Positions 35,441-47,100 are shown, counted from the stretch's first letter. The stretch: DNA of 64,000 nt from Spirometra erinaceieuropaei (GCA_902702965.1 CACRXP010000030.1:828887-892886), one strand, 5' to 3'. The notes: generated by a model not told the origin, from the sequence alone. Made by a program: numbers and translations.

Positions 35441-36092
35441 CTTCCCGCATCTCTAAACTTTTCCAATCTGAACTTTCGCATCTTTTGTCCAGAGCACCTT
35501 TTGAATGTGCTCCTTCCAAAGGCAGTCTCGAAGAGCTCATAACATCTTAAAAAACTCACATAGAAGAACTGCATTGGAATATGCGGTTACGAGACCGCTT
35601 GAATCTATTATTTCAGGACGGGCTTCGGTTTACAGCGCCTGTCAGAGATATTTAATTAGTCGAGCTTGTCTTGTTATGGTGCGTTATTTCTTGGAGCGCA
35701 CTGACGGTTTTTGGCATCATATGCCTAACACGTCGTCCCACTTCAGCAAACCGTGCCTTCTCCAGGTGGGCCGCTAATGACTGCCATCTTTGTCCAGACG
35801 ATGGAATAACTTCAGATTCACATCAAGTCGGCCAGTCGGCCTTCTTCGATAGTTCTATTTGCGAATTCTGCCCAAGTGGAGAGTGGTCAGTTCATGCACA
35901 CTGGCCAATAGAGGGCCACCAAAAAGTTCTCCGTTTAGTTCTTTGTTATTTTCCGGCCACACACAAACCCAAACTTGAGATGGTGTAACCAATTCCTACA
36001 AGCTCCTGCTCTAGGTTCTAAGGCAAGCATTCAAATGGCGCGGAACTGGTGTCCACCCACACGGTGTTAATAAGAGCCGCGGCACAATCGAC

Positions 36093-37056
36093 GCATTTAT
36101 GCATTTCGTGGCTGTACGCTGCCTGTGACTGAAGACTTTTTTGAGTCATGGACCATTTTTGCACCTTCGTTTACACACCTTTTGGCCGCCTTTGGTGCTT
36201 GCATGGGGTTAATAATTTTTTTGGGACTGAAACAACGCCTTTATTGTAATTACTTTTTACCGACTTCCTTTTTAGAATGCAATGCTTGAAAGTTATCGAA
36301 TTTGGACTTTGGAAACTTGCCTGTTTCATCTTTTTAATTGATCCCTCACTTTTGCATGGTCATGAGCTTCAAAGCTGACAGCACTTCTTGTTGCCCTTCG
36401 GATGTTGTGGATTAGGGTTGGGAGTCTGCAAACGAAATTTTTTCCTTTGCCCATCCAAAATTCCGTCCGATTAGGAGAAAAGGCGGCTCACCACACCTCT
36501 CCAGATATCCCCTAATTAAAGAAGTCGATGTCGATAATGAGAACTTTTTGGGATTGTAACCCGGAGACCGGGACTCCTTAACAATAATCTAGACAAAGTT
36601 AAATTGGGAGTGTGCGGTTTCCTCACGAGTCAGAATCCGTTTAATTTACTCCTTCTTCAATCACTGTCATTAAAACTCGGCCGACACTGTACAGCAATGC
36701 TTAATTCGAACATCCGTTATGCCCTTGTAATTGACAGTCTACAACGTTAACCGTAACACAAACACATGTGGAACAGGGCTACTCGTTTATTCATTTTTCG
36801 GCTGAACGCTGCCTGTGACTGAGCACTATTCTGAGTCATGGACCAATTTTACATCTTTTAGCCGCTTTTGGTGCTTGCATGAGGTAAATTATTTTTCTGG
36901 AACTGAAACAGCGCCTTTCTGCGATCACTGTTAACGACTTCTTTTTAGAATGTAATAATTGAAAGTAATCGATTTTTGACTTCAAAAACTTGCCTAGTTG
37001 ATCCCCATTTTCGGAAGGTCATGAGCCACAAAACTAACCGCACTTCCTGTTGCCCG
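36093..37056 (+). repeat. direct duplication of about 300 bp, 690 bp apart
   Basis: Segment 36093-36400 (cgctgcctgtgactgaagac, gagtcatggaccatttttgc, ggtgcttgcatggggttaat, tggtcatgagcttcaaagct) recurs at 36785-37056 (cgctgcctgtgactgagcac, gagtcatggaccaattttac, ggtgcttgcatgaggtaaat, aggtcatgagccacaaaact). Both end at 'cacttcytgttgccc'. No protein similarity seen. The nature of the unit is unknown. Confidence 0.75.
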
Positions 37057-38397
37057 AAGTAATTTGAATAACGCCTTTTCGTGCAATTTATATGCTGTTT
37101 AAAGTTTGGGAAGTCTAACCGAGAAGAACAACGGAAGCTAGAATGAGAATTTCTGGCTAATTGATGGTTTCCCCCTTGCCATCTATACCTCAACCCAGAC
37201 TGAGGGGACCGCATTGCGGTTAATCATTGACCTGAATGCTCTGCGAATTGAGTCGCGGACATACGCTCTGCCAGTTGTGGCCTAGTTTGGCCACCATTTT
37301 GGATCTCCGACAACTACAACAGGATATTGTTGACAGATGCGGGTTGACGGACAAAAGAGAGTGATGGTTGCAATGCACCCTACGTCGTTTTCATTCCCCA
37401 CATCGGTCGTGTAAAGCACTTAACTTTTGCGCATCGTCTGCCGTCCATTACCGACTACCTCACATCATGTAGAAGATAGCAGTTTTAACGTCCACTAGTC
37501 GTACGTACACAACACAGAAGGGTTTTCTAGCCGCGATATGTGGAAGACTACCTAAAAAATCTATCTTGCCAGTCACAGCTGCAATTAATTTTCTGGTTTG
37601 CGACTAACTAGTATGTTCGTATTAAAATATTGCGTTCTGTCAAGATGTGAGAATTTGACACTTGACTAAGCGCTTGCAAAAGTGATCTAGTTGGTTCCAT
37701 CGCAAATTTTGTTCCCCTAACATCTAGGGCGTCTAAGTCCCAGCTTCGGTAAGTTTTCTGATGAACCATACTTGTGAGTGGAATTCACCAAAAAGCTCCC
37801 AGCCTCTCAGCCAACAAAGTTCGCGGGCTGAATTGATTTTCTGTAACACCGGTCACAAGCTACTGGCATTCGTTGACTTGAAGCGGAATACCGTCCTTCC
37901 ACTTCCCCAGAATAACGCCGGTTTAGATCCCTTGTGGGCGGTCGCATGGCGGTGATCGATCAGTAGTCGACGACTGTTGCCGACCAAGACAAGGAATGCC
38001 CGGACGACCATTCCCGACACATTTTGCCTTTTAATCCAGCTGTTCCCTGCCGGCCAATGACCGTCAGCTGACTGCAAATTAGACGAATAACCATTTCGGT
38101 CGGCCGTGTATTTGCCGTAAACTTCTAGACGTGCACATTATTCTCGAGGGAATGCAGCATACCCATAGGACAATTGGAGAGCTTGAAGGAACACCATACA
38201 CCCGACAGCCTGCGTACCGACTGTGTTCTTTGCTCTAAAACTGCTGCTGTTGCAGCCAGACCATAACCATCTACACTCTGACACTTACGATGCATTTGTT
38301 TTTTTCTGTACCACACCTTTAGGGGAGATTTACGGGTTTTCGAGCGCGGTCCCCACGACCCGTTCCTGTCGCACAAAACGTGCGCGTCTCCTCGCAG
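37057..38397. other. no recognisable feature; 5' part of MARCHF5 should lie here or further upstream
   Basis: The exon with the MARCHF5 start codon is expected upstream of 38398 on the plus strand. The exon 2 frame has a stop (TAG at 38320-38322) and no ATG before the splice acceptor, so the start must be in a separate upstream exon, which I could not identify. Confidence 0.4.
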
Positions 38398-38620
38398 CCC
38401 TCCCCAGTACCGCCAGATACCCTCTGTTGGGTTTGCTACTGTTCTGAGGCAGAGGCCCCCCAGGACTGGATTCGGCCGTGCCGATGTTGTGGATCCTGCA
38501 AATGGGTGCACCAATCCTGCCTTCAAAAGTGGATAGATGAGAAACAGCAGAACAGTCTCAACACTCCCGTCTTGTGCAGCTCATGTGGCTATCAGTACGC
38601 CATTGTGTATCCTCCTCCTG
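38398..38620 (+). CDS. MARCHF5: MARCHF5 (MARCH5/MITOL) homologue, exon with RING-CH finger
   Basis: MARCHF5 is a multi-pass E3 ubiquitin ligase of the mitochondrial outer membrane that acts on mitochondrial dynamics and quality-control substrates. This exon encodes the RING-CH finger: CWVC, then DWIRPCRCCGSCKWVHQSCL, QKWIDEKQQN, and CSSCGYQYAIVYPPP. All eight ligands are present in C4HC3 order (C-x2-C, C-x-C, H-x2-C, C-x2-C) with the WIRPCRC..KWVHQ.CL..W core typical of MARCH5. The left edge is set by the acceptor 'ctcctcgcag' (38397); the AG of 'ccccag' a few bases on is an alternative. The right edge is the donor 'ctg|gtaagc' at 38620/38621, leaving one base (phase 1). The upstream start exon is not seen. 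Confidence 0.9.
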
Positions 38621-38704
38621 GTAAGCCGACCTATCTATGTGCCCTCGTCGTCCTCCTTAGCATCTGAGACTTCCCGCCAGGGTAACTTGGTTTGCGCACA
38701 GTAT

Positions 38705-38750
38705 CACCACCACCACCACCACCACCACCACCACCACCACCACCACCACC
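38705..38750 (+). repeat. CAC microsatellite
   Basis: About 15 CAC triplets, starting some 85 bp inside the MARCHF5 intron and followed by the 87-bp tandem duplication. His-rich and Val-rich frames across it are artefacts of the triplet. Confidence 0.92.
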
Positions 38751-38756
38751 AGCAGT

Positions 38757-38928
38757 ACCACCGTCAAGTCCATAGTAATCACGCCCCTGAACCCCTTTAG
38801 GACCATTGTGTTTAATTCGTCAAACGGTAGCGCCACAAAAACCACCACCGTCAAGTCCATGGTAATCACGCCCCTGAACCCCTTTAGGACCATTGTCTTT
38901 AATTCGTCACACGGTAGCGCCACAAAAA
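38757..38928 (+). repeat. tandem duplication, 87-bp unit, two copies
   Basis: Two almost identical units beginning 'accaccgtcaagtccatrgt' at 38757 and 38844, through 'aatcacgcccctgaacccct', 'ttaggaccattgt', 'tttaattcgtca' and 'acggtagcgccacaaaaac'. The second copy is ended exactly by the MITE insertion at 38929. Confidence 0.88.
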
Positions 38929-39844
38929 CAGTAGGTGTGCTAACTCATGAAATCATTATTGAAATTTTGAAGTGCGCTTTCGACTCTCAAGATATTCCAG
39001 TTGCTTCGGGACGCCAGCGTTTAAACGAACTTCTTTCTGGCCGCCTGCAAAAAGTAAATTCCGCAATAATGACTGTCTAAGTAGCATAGGTTTTTTTCAT
39101 TGATTTTTGACGCCTTCATAGAAGACATGGACAAAAATATTCATTCTTCTACTCATTTGGAAGAGAATTACGTCTTCTTCCATTTTTGTACCTGAAGAAA
39201 GAGTATAATTCGGTTTTAAAAAACTTCCAATTCCTGAATAATTTTGAATCCGACTAGCCGTTGCACTTGCATTCAAGGTTTCAAAACTACAAGCTGTATA
39301 TTTTCCGTGTACGAGAAGTCATACATCTCTATACGCTATTAAGAGCAGACCATATGTGGTTCACAAAATTTAGCAGTGGATTTGAGCCATATCGTAAGCT
39401 TTACGAGCAACATCAGTAAATGCATAGACACGCTGTTTCACGAACGGGCATTTCACAGTTTTAGAAAATCTCATAATTAGAAACTTTTTTAAAACCGAAT
39501 TATAGCTTCCTCCAAGTACAAATTTTGAGAAAGACGTAATTTTATTCCAGATGCGTAAAATAATGAATATGTTTGTCCATGCTTTCTATGACGTACTTGA
39601 ATTTATAAGGGCATCGAAAATCAATGAGAAAAATTATTGCTAATTAAGTAGTCATTTTTACAGAGTGGTTTTCGCAGGCGGTCCGAAAGAAATTCGTTTA
39701 GAAGCTGGCGTCCCGAAGTAATCGAAATATCTTGGGATTATACTGCATGATAATTAATATCTCAACCCTACTTAAGTAATCATTTCGAGTCGAAAACACA
39801 TTTCAGAATTTCGGTTAACATTTCATGAGTTAGCGCATTTACTG
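38929..39844 (+). mobile_element. palindromic MITE, subfamily A (in MARCHF5 intron)
   Basis: Starts CAGTAGGTGTGCTAACTCAT and ends GAGTTAGCGCATTTACTG followed by TA; the left flank is AA instead of TA. Arms and centre ('attttgaatccgactagccg') match the family. Somewhat decayed left arm ('cgactctcaagatattccag'). Confidence 0.85.
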
Positions 39845-40544
39845 TAGGTCAGAAATAGTTGCTTTGGCATCCAGTACACCTTGTTTGCTTAGCCAATCTG
39901 CCAGACAGCCAACGGAAACGGTGAACTGCTGGTGGTGGTGGTGGTTCATGCATCAAATTCGGGATGCAGTCGTCTCAAAGGCGGTGACAACCAGCTGTAT
40001 TAAATGAAAAAAAAAAACTTGGCTAGTTCCTATGTTTACGCACTGTGCACGAGGGGAGTTTTTTTCGAATGCAGGCGGGGGTGCGAGGCAGCGCTTCTGT
40101 GTCAAACGCCAGGCAGACTGGCAGTCTAACACCACTGTCGCCCATATCGTCTCCAGTCGGCTAGACTCATCCTCGACAATGTGGGAAGGGAGTATGAGAC
40201 AATGCCTCTGTCATCTCTCATAACTGGTGAGTTTTGTGCATTTAAAACCGTGGCCGTGATGATTGTCGCCTGGGGAGATAACTCGGTCCTCCGAGCTGTG
40301 ATTCAAGTTAATGTGGTTACAAGAACAGGAGACGGCTAGAATGAGCCTGTAGTCAGTGACTGGTAGAGCCAGGCGGTTCGTCTGATCCCTGTCACACACA
40401 CACGATCTGGCCTTCAGCTCATCACTGTTCAGTGGCTGACGACGAATTGCAAGTATCGAAATGGTCCGGATGAGGTAGAGGATGCATTAGGAAGGGGTTA
40501 TTACAGCCCGACGCCTAGTCACACCGTCAGACGTCAAATTTTTT
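39845..40544. other. unassigned intron sequence
   Basis: Contains a short GGT run (39931-39946), an A run near 40010 and a CACACA run near 40395. No coding frame of interest and no repeat family that I can name. Confidence 0.35.
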
Positions 40545-40606
40545 TATTATGAGGAACGATACCTCTTGAAGAAGGAGACACGATCGCTGGGATAAGAGCT
40601 TTATTA

Positions 40607-40648
40607 GCCTGACGTTTCGGATTCCAGCTCGAACCCATCATCAGAGAC
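40607..40648 (-). ncRNA. hammerhead ribozyme motif (PLE tail)
   Basis: Minus strand: GTCT, CTGATGA, TGGGTTC-GAGCTG-GAATCC (stem II of six pairs with one G-U), GAAACGTC, AGGC. All invariant core bases are present. Stem I GTCT/AGGC is four pairs with one G-U. The AC-GU stem III has no loop, so a single copy cannot fold it, whereas two copies could pair through the self-complementary ACGU. 'taataaag' follows. Confidence 0.7.
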
Positions 40649-40826
40649 AAAAGCAGATACGGGTGGTCCATGCATAAGGGGTTGTAGTATTTATAGGATG
40701 CAGTCACCATGCCACCGAATATCTATGAATACTCACGGCTCACCCACCCCCTTCATCAGGGATTATTTCGCTTGACGTGATGACTGTTTGATGGCCGATA
40801 TCGTGTCGTTAATTGCTGCAATTTCA

Positions 40827-41412
40827 TCAAGTGTTCGATGCTGGTGTGATGATTACTCGACCATCTGACTCACCGACCCTGGAGTTGGGAAAAGTGTTCA
40901 CTTGTGCGCTCCCCGCGTGGCTAATTACTCCGCCTAGGCGAAGTCTCAGCGCCGAGTACGGAAAGGGAAGGTCGTTGCAGTTGTTAATGGAGTGGGGGCC
41001 AGTGAACCATGACTCAAGCAGCTCGCGGCTCACGCGGTTGTCACCACTTGCGAGGATTTTGGCCGGATCTCGTCGAATGAGCCGCAACTTAAGAGCTTTC
41101 GTCATTTATCCGCACCGCTGCAGCGTGTTCGGCCATTCGCGTTCGGAGCTGCCTTCCGGTTTCTCCGACGTAGTTGCTTTGTCCGCAACTGCACCAAATC
41201 CGATAAACGACTCCAGACGTTTCTAGCCGTGGTAGTGGGTCTTTCTGTTTCATTACTTGACGCCTGATGGTTGCCTCCGGTCTGTGGACTCGTCTCTTCG
41301 CTTCTATTGGCAACGATACCTCTGTCTCATCCTCACTGTCATTTCTCTCCTTTTCACTGGCGACCGGTCGGGGCTGACTGGTGACGAGATTGGGCACGGT
41401 AGCATGAGCCAC
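40827..41412 (-). pseudogene. PLE GIY-YIG endonuclease (catalytic motif intact, frameshifted after it)
   Basis: Minus strand: EAKRRVHRPEATIRRQVMKQ, LPRLETSGVVYRIWCSCGQS, NYVGETGRQLRTRMAEHAAA, VRINDESS then a stop; a +1 region resumes as ILASGDNRVSRELLESWF and LPFPYSALRLRLGGVISH. The GVVY, YVGETGR and RMAEH catalytic elements are all conserved, including the helix Arg and the acidic residue. The Zn-like CSCGQ between strand 1 and YVG is typical of PLE endonucleases. A stop plus a short deletion that removes the HTFKFDEAE block inactivates it. Confidence 0.85.
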
Positions 41413-41425
41413 TGTCTAACGTGTG

Positions 41426-44032
41426 TCACGAGCGTACACGAAAATTGTTAAGATCTCATGCGGTCATGAAATCGGCCTCTTGATTTTTTCGCTTTTCGAT
41501 TGAAACAGGTATCAAGCTTGGGCGGAATGACACCTCCACCAAAGTTTCGTGGTACCACCTCGAGGAGGCCTTTGTCTCACTCTCATGTGGGCTAATTTGT
41601 AGACGCCTCAAAGTCAGTCTCTCCAAGCGTACAGTTCACGGCTGAATCGTAGTCCTGTTCGGGTTAAAAATGTCCAACTTCTGATGTAAGGGAAACATGG
41701 GACCAGTCTTGTTGATAGGATTGGTCTAAACCAACCGAAAGCTTACCCCGTCATAGCTTCTGGAGAGTTGTAGTAAGTCTTCTTGAATATTACTAGTAGT
41801 CTTGCTTAAATTCCTATTCTGTCTCAAGTAATCCTACTTAAGTCAGCTTTCGGAAATCATCTGGTGGATTCTAAATTAATTACCCAGCAAATCCTGAATT
41901 TCATACGTTGCAGTAAGTTGGGCGGGTGACCTGACCCGAATGCGATTAAAATCACAGCTCCAGATGGACCCTCTTAGTTCAGGTGGTAACTGTTTTGACC
42001 TGGCGTGGTACTTGAAAGCACGTGGGAGCGTATGCGTACCCGACTCTTGTCCCCAATACGAACGCGGCAGAGAAGGAGAAGGCGACCGGCCACGAAAATG
42101 GGTATTAGAAAATTGCAAGTCAAAATAAGCTGGAAGTAACGCATATTTATAACGCCCTACTGTGGTTCGCCGGCATTCGGTCCAATGCCCTTCGAGAAGA
42201 ACATTCCAGACGATCTGGTCGATAATTCGAATATGCAGATCGATCAGGCCCGAGGAGAAAAGCCAATGGAGAGGCGCCACGATTTAGATGACAGTGCTGT
42301 AGAGGAAACGCACATGGCCTCCCGTGATTGGCTGGCTCTTGGTTTTGGGAGTGTAGGCACTTCCAACAGTGACGGCGCTGGCCCTTGCTATCGTGGGCTC
42401 GAATCCCACCGAATCCGCCGAATTTTTCGCAATTAGGTCACTACTAAATTGATGCATTACTCCTTAAGAGCAGGTTATAGGTAATTGTTGAAAGCACGCT
42501 ATTTTTTTCTGAATTACTGAGGCGTGTGAAACTGCGGTTGTCAACCAGGTGAATTGCCTGGCAAGGTGAACGTGTTGTTTGTTAGGTGAGCAGCAGTCGC
42601 TCAAGGTCAAACGCCTGACGTAGTCTGTTGTGCCACTAGGTAGGTCGCGTGATCAAAAAAAACCTGTGCTGGTAGACAGAAGCGTACCGGCAATTCCCCC
42701 ATTTCACGCCTCACCATCGTCATCATTATCATCCCAAACCGCCACCCTGTTTTTTTTTTCCATCAACATCTCCGAGCAAAATACAATCTCATGCGAAATT
42801 GGGTGTGGTGTCGTTGGTGGGTTTCGTTACCATTTTTCTGCCTCCACCGATCCACTTACGAGTTTGGTTGTGCATCACAAAATCTCGGTGCACCATTGCC
42901 GGTTTTCTGGTGTCATTTGCTGTGGGGGGAGGGGGGGGGGTATCATCGCATGAACGCGTAAGATGGCATTCCACGTCACCATAGCAGGAACTGTACGTGG
43001 CGGTGTTTTTGTTATCTGTGCCGAAACCCTGTGGGTTTCCAAGCTATATGCTATCCGTTTTCTCCGACGAAAAGTGACATTACTTTGCACACCCCATGAC
43101 GCTCATGTGATCGTTGCGTCAGATACGCATGACGCTGCAGACTTTATGAATACATCTAATAGACCCGACGGTAGCATACAACATGAATAATCATCCCAAT
43201 GTCTCGGAAGTTATCATAATTGTACAATTTCTGAAAACCGAAGGACTCTTTTCCTTCACGCATATTCTTGGAAGGAGACGCACTTGTCTACAAAATGGAC
43301 CTGAGAGACGATTTTCTGTGCAGTTCCGAGCTGAGCTTAGTGCCACACGCACGATCACGGCGGTTTTTAAGACTTTATACAGATACTCCTCGTCTTTTAC
43401 AAAAGTCCCGGTTAAACCTACTATCCCATGATAGAGTAAACAGTTACGTCTTTCTGAGTTCAGCAAATATTCCCATGTTCCCTGAGTTGTCGTTTGTCAG
43501 GTAGCTGAGAAGTCGCTAAGTCAGAGGCGGGTTGGCTTCCGTGGGGTTGTTTCCTGCAATTCTACCTGACTTTTGGGCCAACGTTTCAAGGCGCCTGCAA
43601 CATTAGACGCCTCTCGGGGTTTCGCCTTCAACCAGGTTTACTCAGACGATGGTTATTCCCGCAACGCCTCCGTTATCATTGTCGGTTGGGCATCCCTTCC
43701 TGATTTGCCATTTGTGTTTCATTGAGTTGCAGCAGTATCTGTGTATGGCCTGGTAAAGGGGTCCCGTTGAGGTCGCATATGCGAGCACGCCTTGCGGATC
43801 AAAAGGCAGGCAGTGTTGTGCGGCCAGAACTAGGGAGGGAGGGGGGATTTTGGGGAACCCAGAGTGACTCATGACTACTGGACGAAGTGCCTGGTCAGTT
43901 ATTGCACCCAACCTTGTCAGTCGGGCTGTTGCTGCGTCTTAGTAGAGGCGTAAGAAAGTGAGGCACGTCCTGTTTAGTTAACTGTCCCCGTTGTAATAAA
44001 TTGGACGCTTTTCAAACCGTCAGAGTATCTTA
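41426..44032. other. unassigned intron sequence
   Basis: A minus-strand frame of 134 codons at 41876-42280 and several frames of 60-107 codons show no domains. A tRNA B-box-like 'gtgggctcgaatcccaccg' at about 42391-42410 lacks a convincing A box. A G run near 42930 and a G-rich stretch near 43835 are present. Confidence 0.35.
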
Positions 44033-45007
44033 CAGTAGATTGGCTAACTCATAAAATGTCAACCGAAATTCCGAAATGCGTTTTCGTTTCGAAAAGACTA
44101 ATTAAGTAGGGTTACAAAACTGCTCAGTTTGCAACATAATTCTATAATATTTCAGTTACCTCAGGATGCCGGCTTTCGAATGAATTTCCTTCCAGCTGCA
44201 TGCAAAAACTACACTCTGTAAAAAATGACTACTTCAATAGTATGCATTTTTCCCATTGATTTCCGATGCCCCTAAAAGTTTAATTATATTTCATGGAAAA
44301 CATGCATAAAATATTCATTCTTTTGCTCATTCGGCAGAAAATTACATCTTTAAATTTTCTACTCGGGGAGGGACATAAGTCGGTTTTAAGAAGTTTCTAA
44401 TTGTTGGACTTTTAAATACCGTGAAATGGCCGTTCATAAATCGTCATGTCTCTGCATTTACCAATGGGGCTTTTAAAATTAACGATACGGATCAAATCTA
44501 CTGCTAAATTTTATGAGGCCTATATGGTCTCCTTTAATACCGTAGAGAAATGCATGGTTTTCGTACACGGAAAATATACAGCTTGTAGTTTTGAAACCCT
44601 GAATGCAAGTGTAACAGCAGGTCGGGTTCAAAATTATTCGGTTTTTTAAAACCGAATTATACTCTTCTTTTGAGTATGAAGTTGGAAGAAGACGTGATTT
44701 TCTACCGAGTAAGTAAAAGAATGAATATTTTTATGCATGTTTTCCATGAAATATAATTGAATTTTCAAGGCCATGGAAAATCAATGAGAAAATTGCATGC
44801 GACTTAAGTAATCATTTTTTGCAGAGTGTAGATCTTGCATGCAGCCGAAAATAAGTTCTATCGAAAGCCGACACCCTGAGGTAACTAAAGCATTATAGAT
44901 TTATGTTGCATCATGATTCGTTTTACAACACTACTTAATTTGTCTTTTCGAAACGAGAACGCATTTCGAAGTTTTGGTTGACATTTCATGAGCTAGCACA
45001 TCTACTG
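44033..45007 (-). mobile_element. palindromic MITE, subfamily A (complete, TA-flanked, in MARCHF5 intron)
   Basis: Starts CAGTAGATTGGCTAACTCAT after TA (44031-44032) and ends ATGAGCTAGCACATCTACTG before TA (45008-45009). Arms are about 360 bp; the centre (44390-44640) reads 'gtcgggttcaaaattattcg', opposite in orientation to the 38929 copy in the same intron. It ends some 330 bp before the next MARCHF5 exon. Confidence 0.88.
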
Positions 45008-45334
45008 TATGTTAAAATACTATAGGTTTATGGAACAATAACCTATCTCATTTCAAATTCTACTACTTGGGATGCCTATCTTCAATGCTTACGAAATATG
45101 TATATGCGTATTTGTCCTTTGTTGTTCGTTCCTCGAAGCCCTAACCAGCAATCCCTTCAAACATTTAAACTTACTATAACGCGCTGTTTTCAGTGTTTCC
45201 ACAAATTACTCGCTGAAACATGGCAATAATGTACCCTCCTCTGCTTCACTATCTTAGTCTTTTGCTTTCCATCGCATGGATGATACCTCACAACTAACAT
45301 GTCTTTTTGCCGTACTCCCTCCCCCTCCCAATAG

Positions 45335-45652
45335 ACACCTTCCTCGTCCTCTTGGATGCCTTCGATCGCGTCACTGACCTCACCTGCTCCTATTTATTTG
45401 GCGGTCTTCTTGTGGGCTGTCTCTACTGGTCCGCAGTCACTTATGGCGCGGTTACTGTGATGCAGGTTTATGGCCACGGCTCCGGCCTAGACGCTATGGA
45501 GCGCACAGACCCAGTCATCCTCCTCGTCGGCCTTCCAGCCATTCCCGTTGTCCTCATCCTCAGCAAGTTCATTGGCTGGCAGGATTTCCTGTTGCGACTG
45601 TGGCGGAAACACCTTCGCAAGATAGCGCCCTTTCGATACTTCATTCCTGCAG
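45335..45652 (+). CDS. MARCHF5: MARCHF5 homologue, exon with central transmembrane segments
   Basis: Encodes TFLVLLDAFDRVTDLTCSYL, FGGLLVGCLYWSAVTYGAVT, VMQVYGHGSGLDAMERTDPV, ILLVGLPAIPVVLILSKFIG and WQDFLLRLWRKHLRKIAPFR. YWSAVTYGAVTVMQV..H..GLD.MER.DP and LLVGLP.IPV.LIL are close to the vertebrate MARCH5 core and contain two hydrophobic membrane-spanning stretches. The acceptor 'cccaatag' ends at 45334 and the donor 'cag|gtgagt' is at 45652/45653. Both ends are phase 1, matching the exons on either side (G+AC = Asp; G+AT = Asp). Intact, no stop codons. Confidence 0.93.
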
Positions 45653-45724
45653 GTGAGTCCGGCCGATGGGTCGTGTTCGTGTATTACCGAACGGCCCCCC
45701 GGTCGTGCAGGCCTATTGGAATAT

Positions 45725-46020
45725 CAGCAGTTCATGGTGAGATAGACTTAAGTAGCATCTATCACACGCTGCCCTCCCTCACCTATCTTGCTCCGATGGC
45801 AAGACAAGGTTCAGGCGATTGGAGGTGAGCTCGGGCGTCATGACTTAGGAAGTCAAATAGCCCGTCTACACGTGCCACACACAATCTCGCCCCTACTACG
45901 CGTGTCGGACGTGTGTGGCACGCGCAGACGGAGAAGCGGGGCGGATGCTGCACAAGCCTATACCACTCTAAATGGATTCACGCTATGGACATCGTCAATT
46001 GCGACGGTCGAACTATCGTG
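45725..46020. repeat. rearranged repeat C fragments
   Basis: 45725-45830 is in minus orientation ('agtagcatctatcacacgct', 'tggcaagacaaggttcag'), while 45945-46020 is in plus orientation ('gctatggacatcgtcaattg', 'cgacggtcgaactatcg'). The switch of orientation means an internal inversion or two nested fragments. Confidence 0.5.
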
Positions 46021-46029
46021 ATATTTCAG

Positions 46030-47100
46030 CAGCTCTGAATATCTCCATGGCAAATAACTCGGTTTGGCGTTCAAAGCCTTGTTGACATTACCCACAGGGA
46101 TCCCCAACAAAACATTATTTATCACGATAAGTTTTTCAATAAAAAGATAACTTCGTACTCTTCTTTCGGAAGGTAATGAGAAACTGAGCAGGGGGGAGGC
46201 GGAATAATTATATGAACTATGATAACAATGACGTTCAAGCGGAGAACGTGTTATTCAAAGGTACCCTTATCTCTGCCTTTAAACTACCAGACCTAATAAG
46301 GAACTAAATCGGAAACGATAAACTGGCCTCGGGCACCTTTAAAATGGTCGCTTTTGTAATATTAACGGCTCCCGCTGGCCCTATATACATTTTATTCTGG
46401 CCTTTTTTTACTACCACAGGTCGAAACGCGCTGGGTTAGGGTAATTTACTCGCCCTCTCGCTTCAGGTTAGCAAAGTAGACCTATTCGCTGCCTGATGCC
46501 GACGTATTTGTAATCAATCGTCCAACAGATTCCACAGAGCAGATTACAGCACATGCTCTCCCCGTGTCGTCCTCGCTACCGATCGCATAGCGACCAGCAT
46601 TAATGAAGAAGGAAACATCGCCGAAGGCAAAGGAGACTAGGACGGCCGTCGTCATCCAACCACGCCTTATCCTGTGTTTTGACAACCGAGTATTCGAACC
46701 CGAATTCTTGGGTCATTGGGCATTTTTCAGGTCCAAGCTCCACGATTAAGCAACGGGCTCGTTCTCTTGTTGGCTCGCGGTCGGGAATATTAACTTCGGT
46801 GGAATGACGTCCGCCGTTTGGGTTATGAGAAGTGTCCTCCGCATCGTGCCTTAGGGTTCAATCTGGTGTCCTCATAGGCGACCGTGTGACGACGATGCAG
46901 GCAAGGAATACCAACAAAGACGAGGAAGATCGGGATGGCCACTTTCGGCTTATTGGCGGTCGTCGGCCGGCCATATCCAACCCGTTATCATTCCTTCTGC
47001 TATCAGTTGTCATCGTCAGCCTACCAGGCCTGGGTAACCTGGGGTCCGAATCCGGATTCTTTGGCCATCGAGCGCTCTTTTATTTCAGCGCCCTTCCATC
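46030..47100. other. unassigned intron sequence
   Basis: No gene or repeat family recognised; frames at most 101 codons. Confidence 0.35.

Larger units (their letters stand above)
40545..41425 (-). mobile_element. Penelope-like element 3' part, antisense in MARCHF5 intron
   Basis: Minus-strand order: endonuclease N-terminal part from about 41412, GIY-YIG domain, C-terminal LPFPYSALRLRLGGV block, non-coding tail with 'ggcgactgcatcctataaat'-type sequence, hammerhead (40607-40648) and terminal 'cgatcgtgtctccttcttc' complement at 40572-40590. It is the best preserved endonuclease of its subfamily in the window. No RT is attached, so the 5' end is truncated. Confidence 0.88.
38621..45334 (+). other. 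MARCHF5: MARCHF5 intron between RING-CH and membrane exons (6.7 kb)
   Basis: Runs from GTAAGC at 38621 to the acceptor AATAG at 45330-45334. Phase 1 on both sides (G | AC gives Asp). It contains a CAC microsatellite and 87-bp tandem duplication, two subfamily A MITEs, an antisense PLE with hammerhead, and unassigned sequence. Confidence 0.85.

Noticed and set aside
41876..42280. 134-codon minus-strand frame
   Set aside because: No recognisable motif; composition looks random and it lies in a MARCHF5 intron on the antisense strand.
42391..42425. B-box-like 'ctcgaatcccaccg' as a tRNA gene
   Set aside because: No matching A box or cloverleaf could be drawn upstream.
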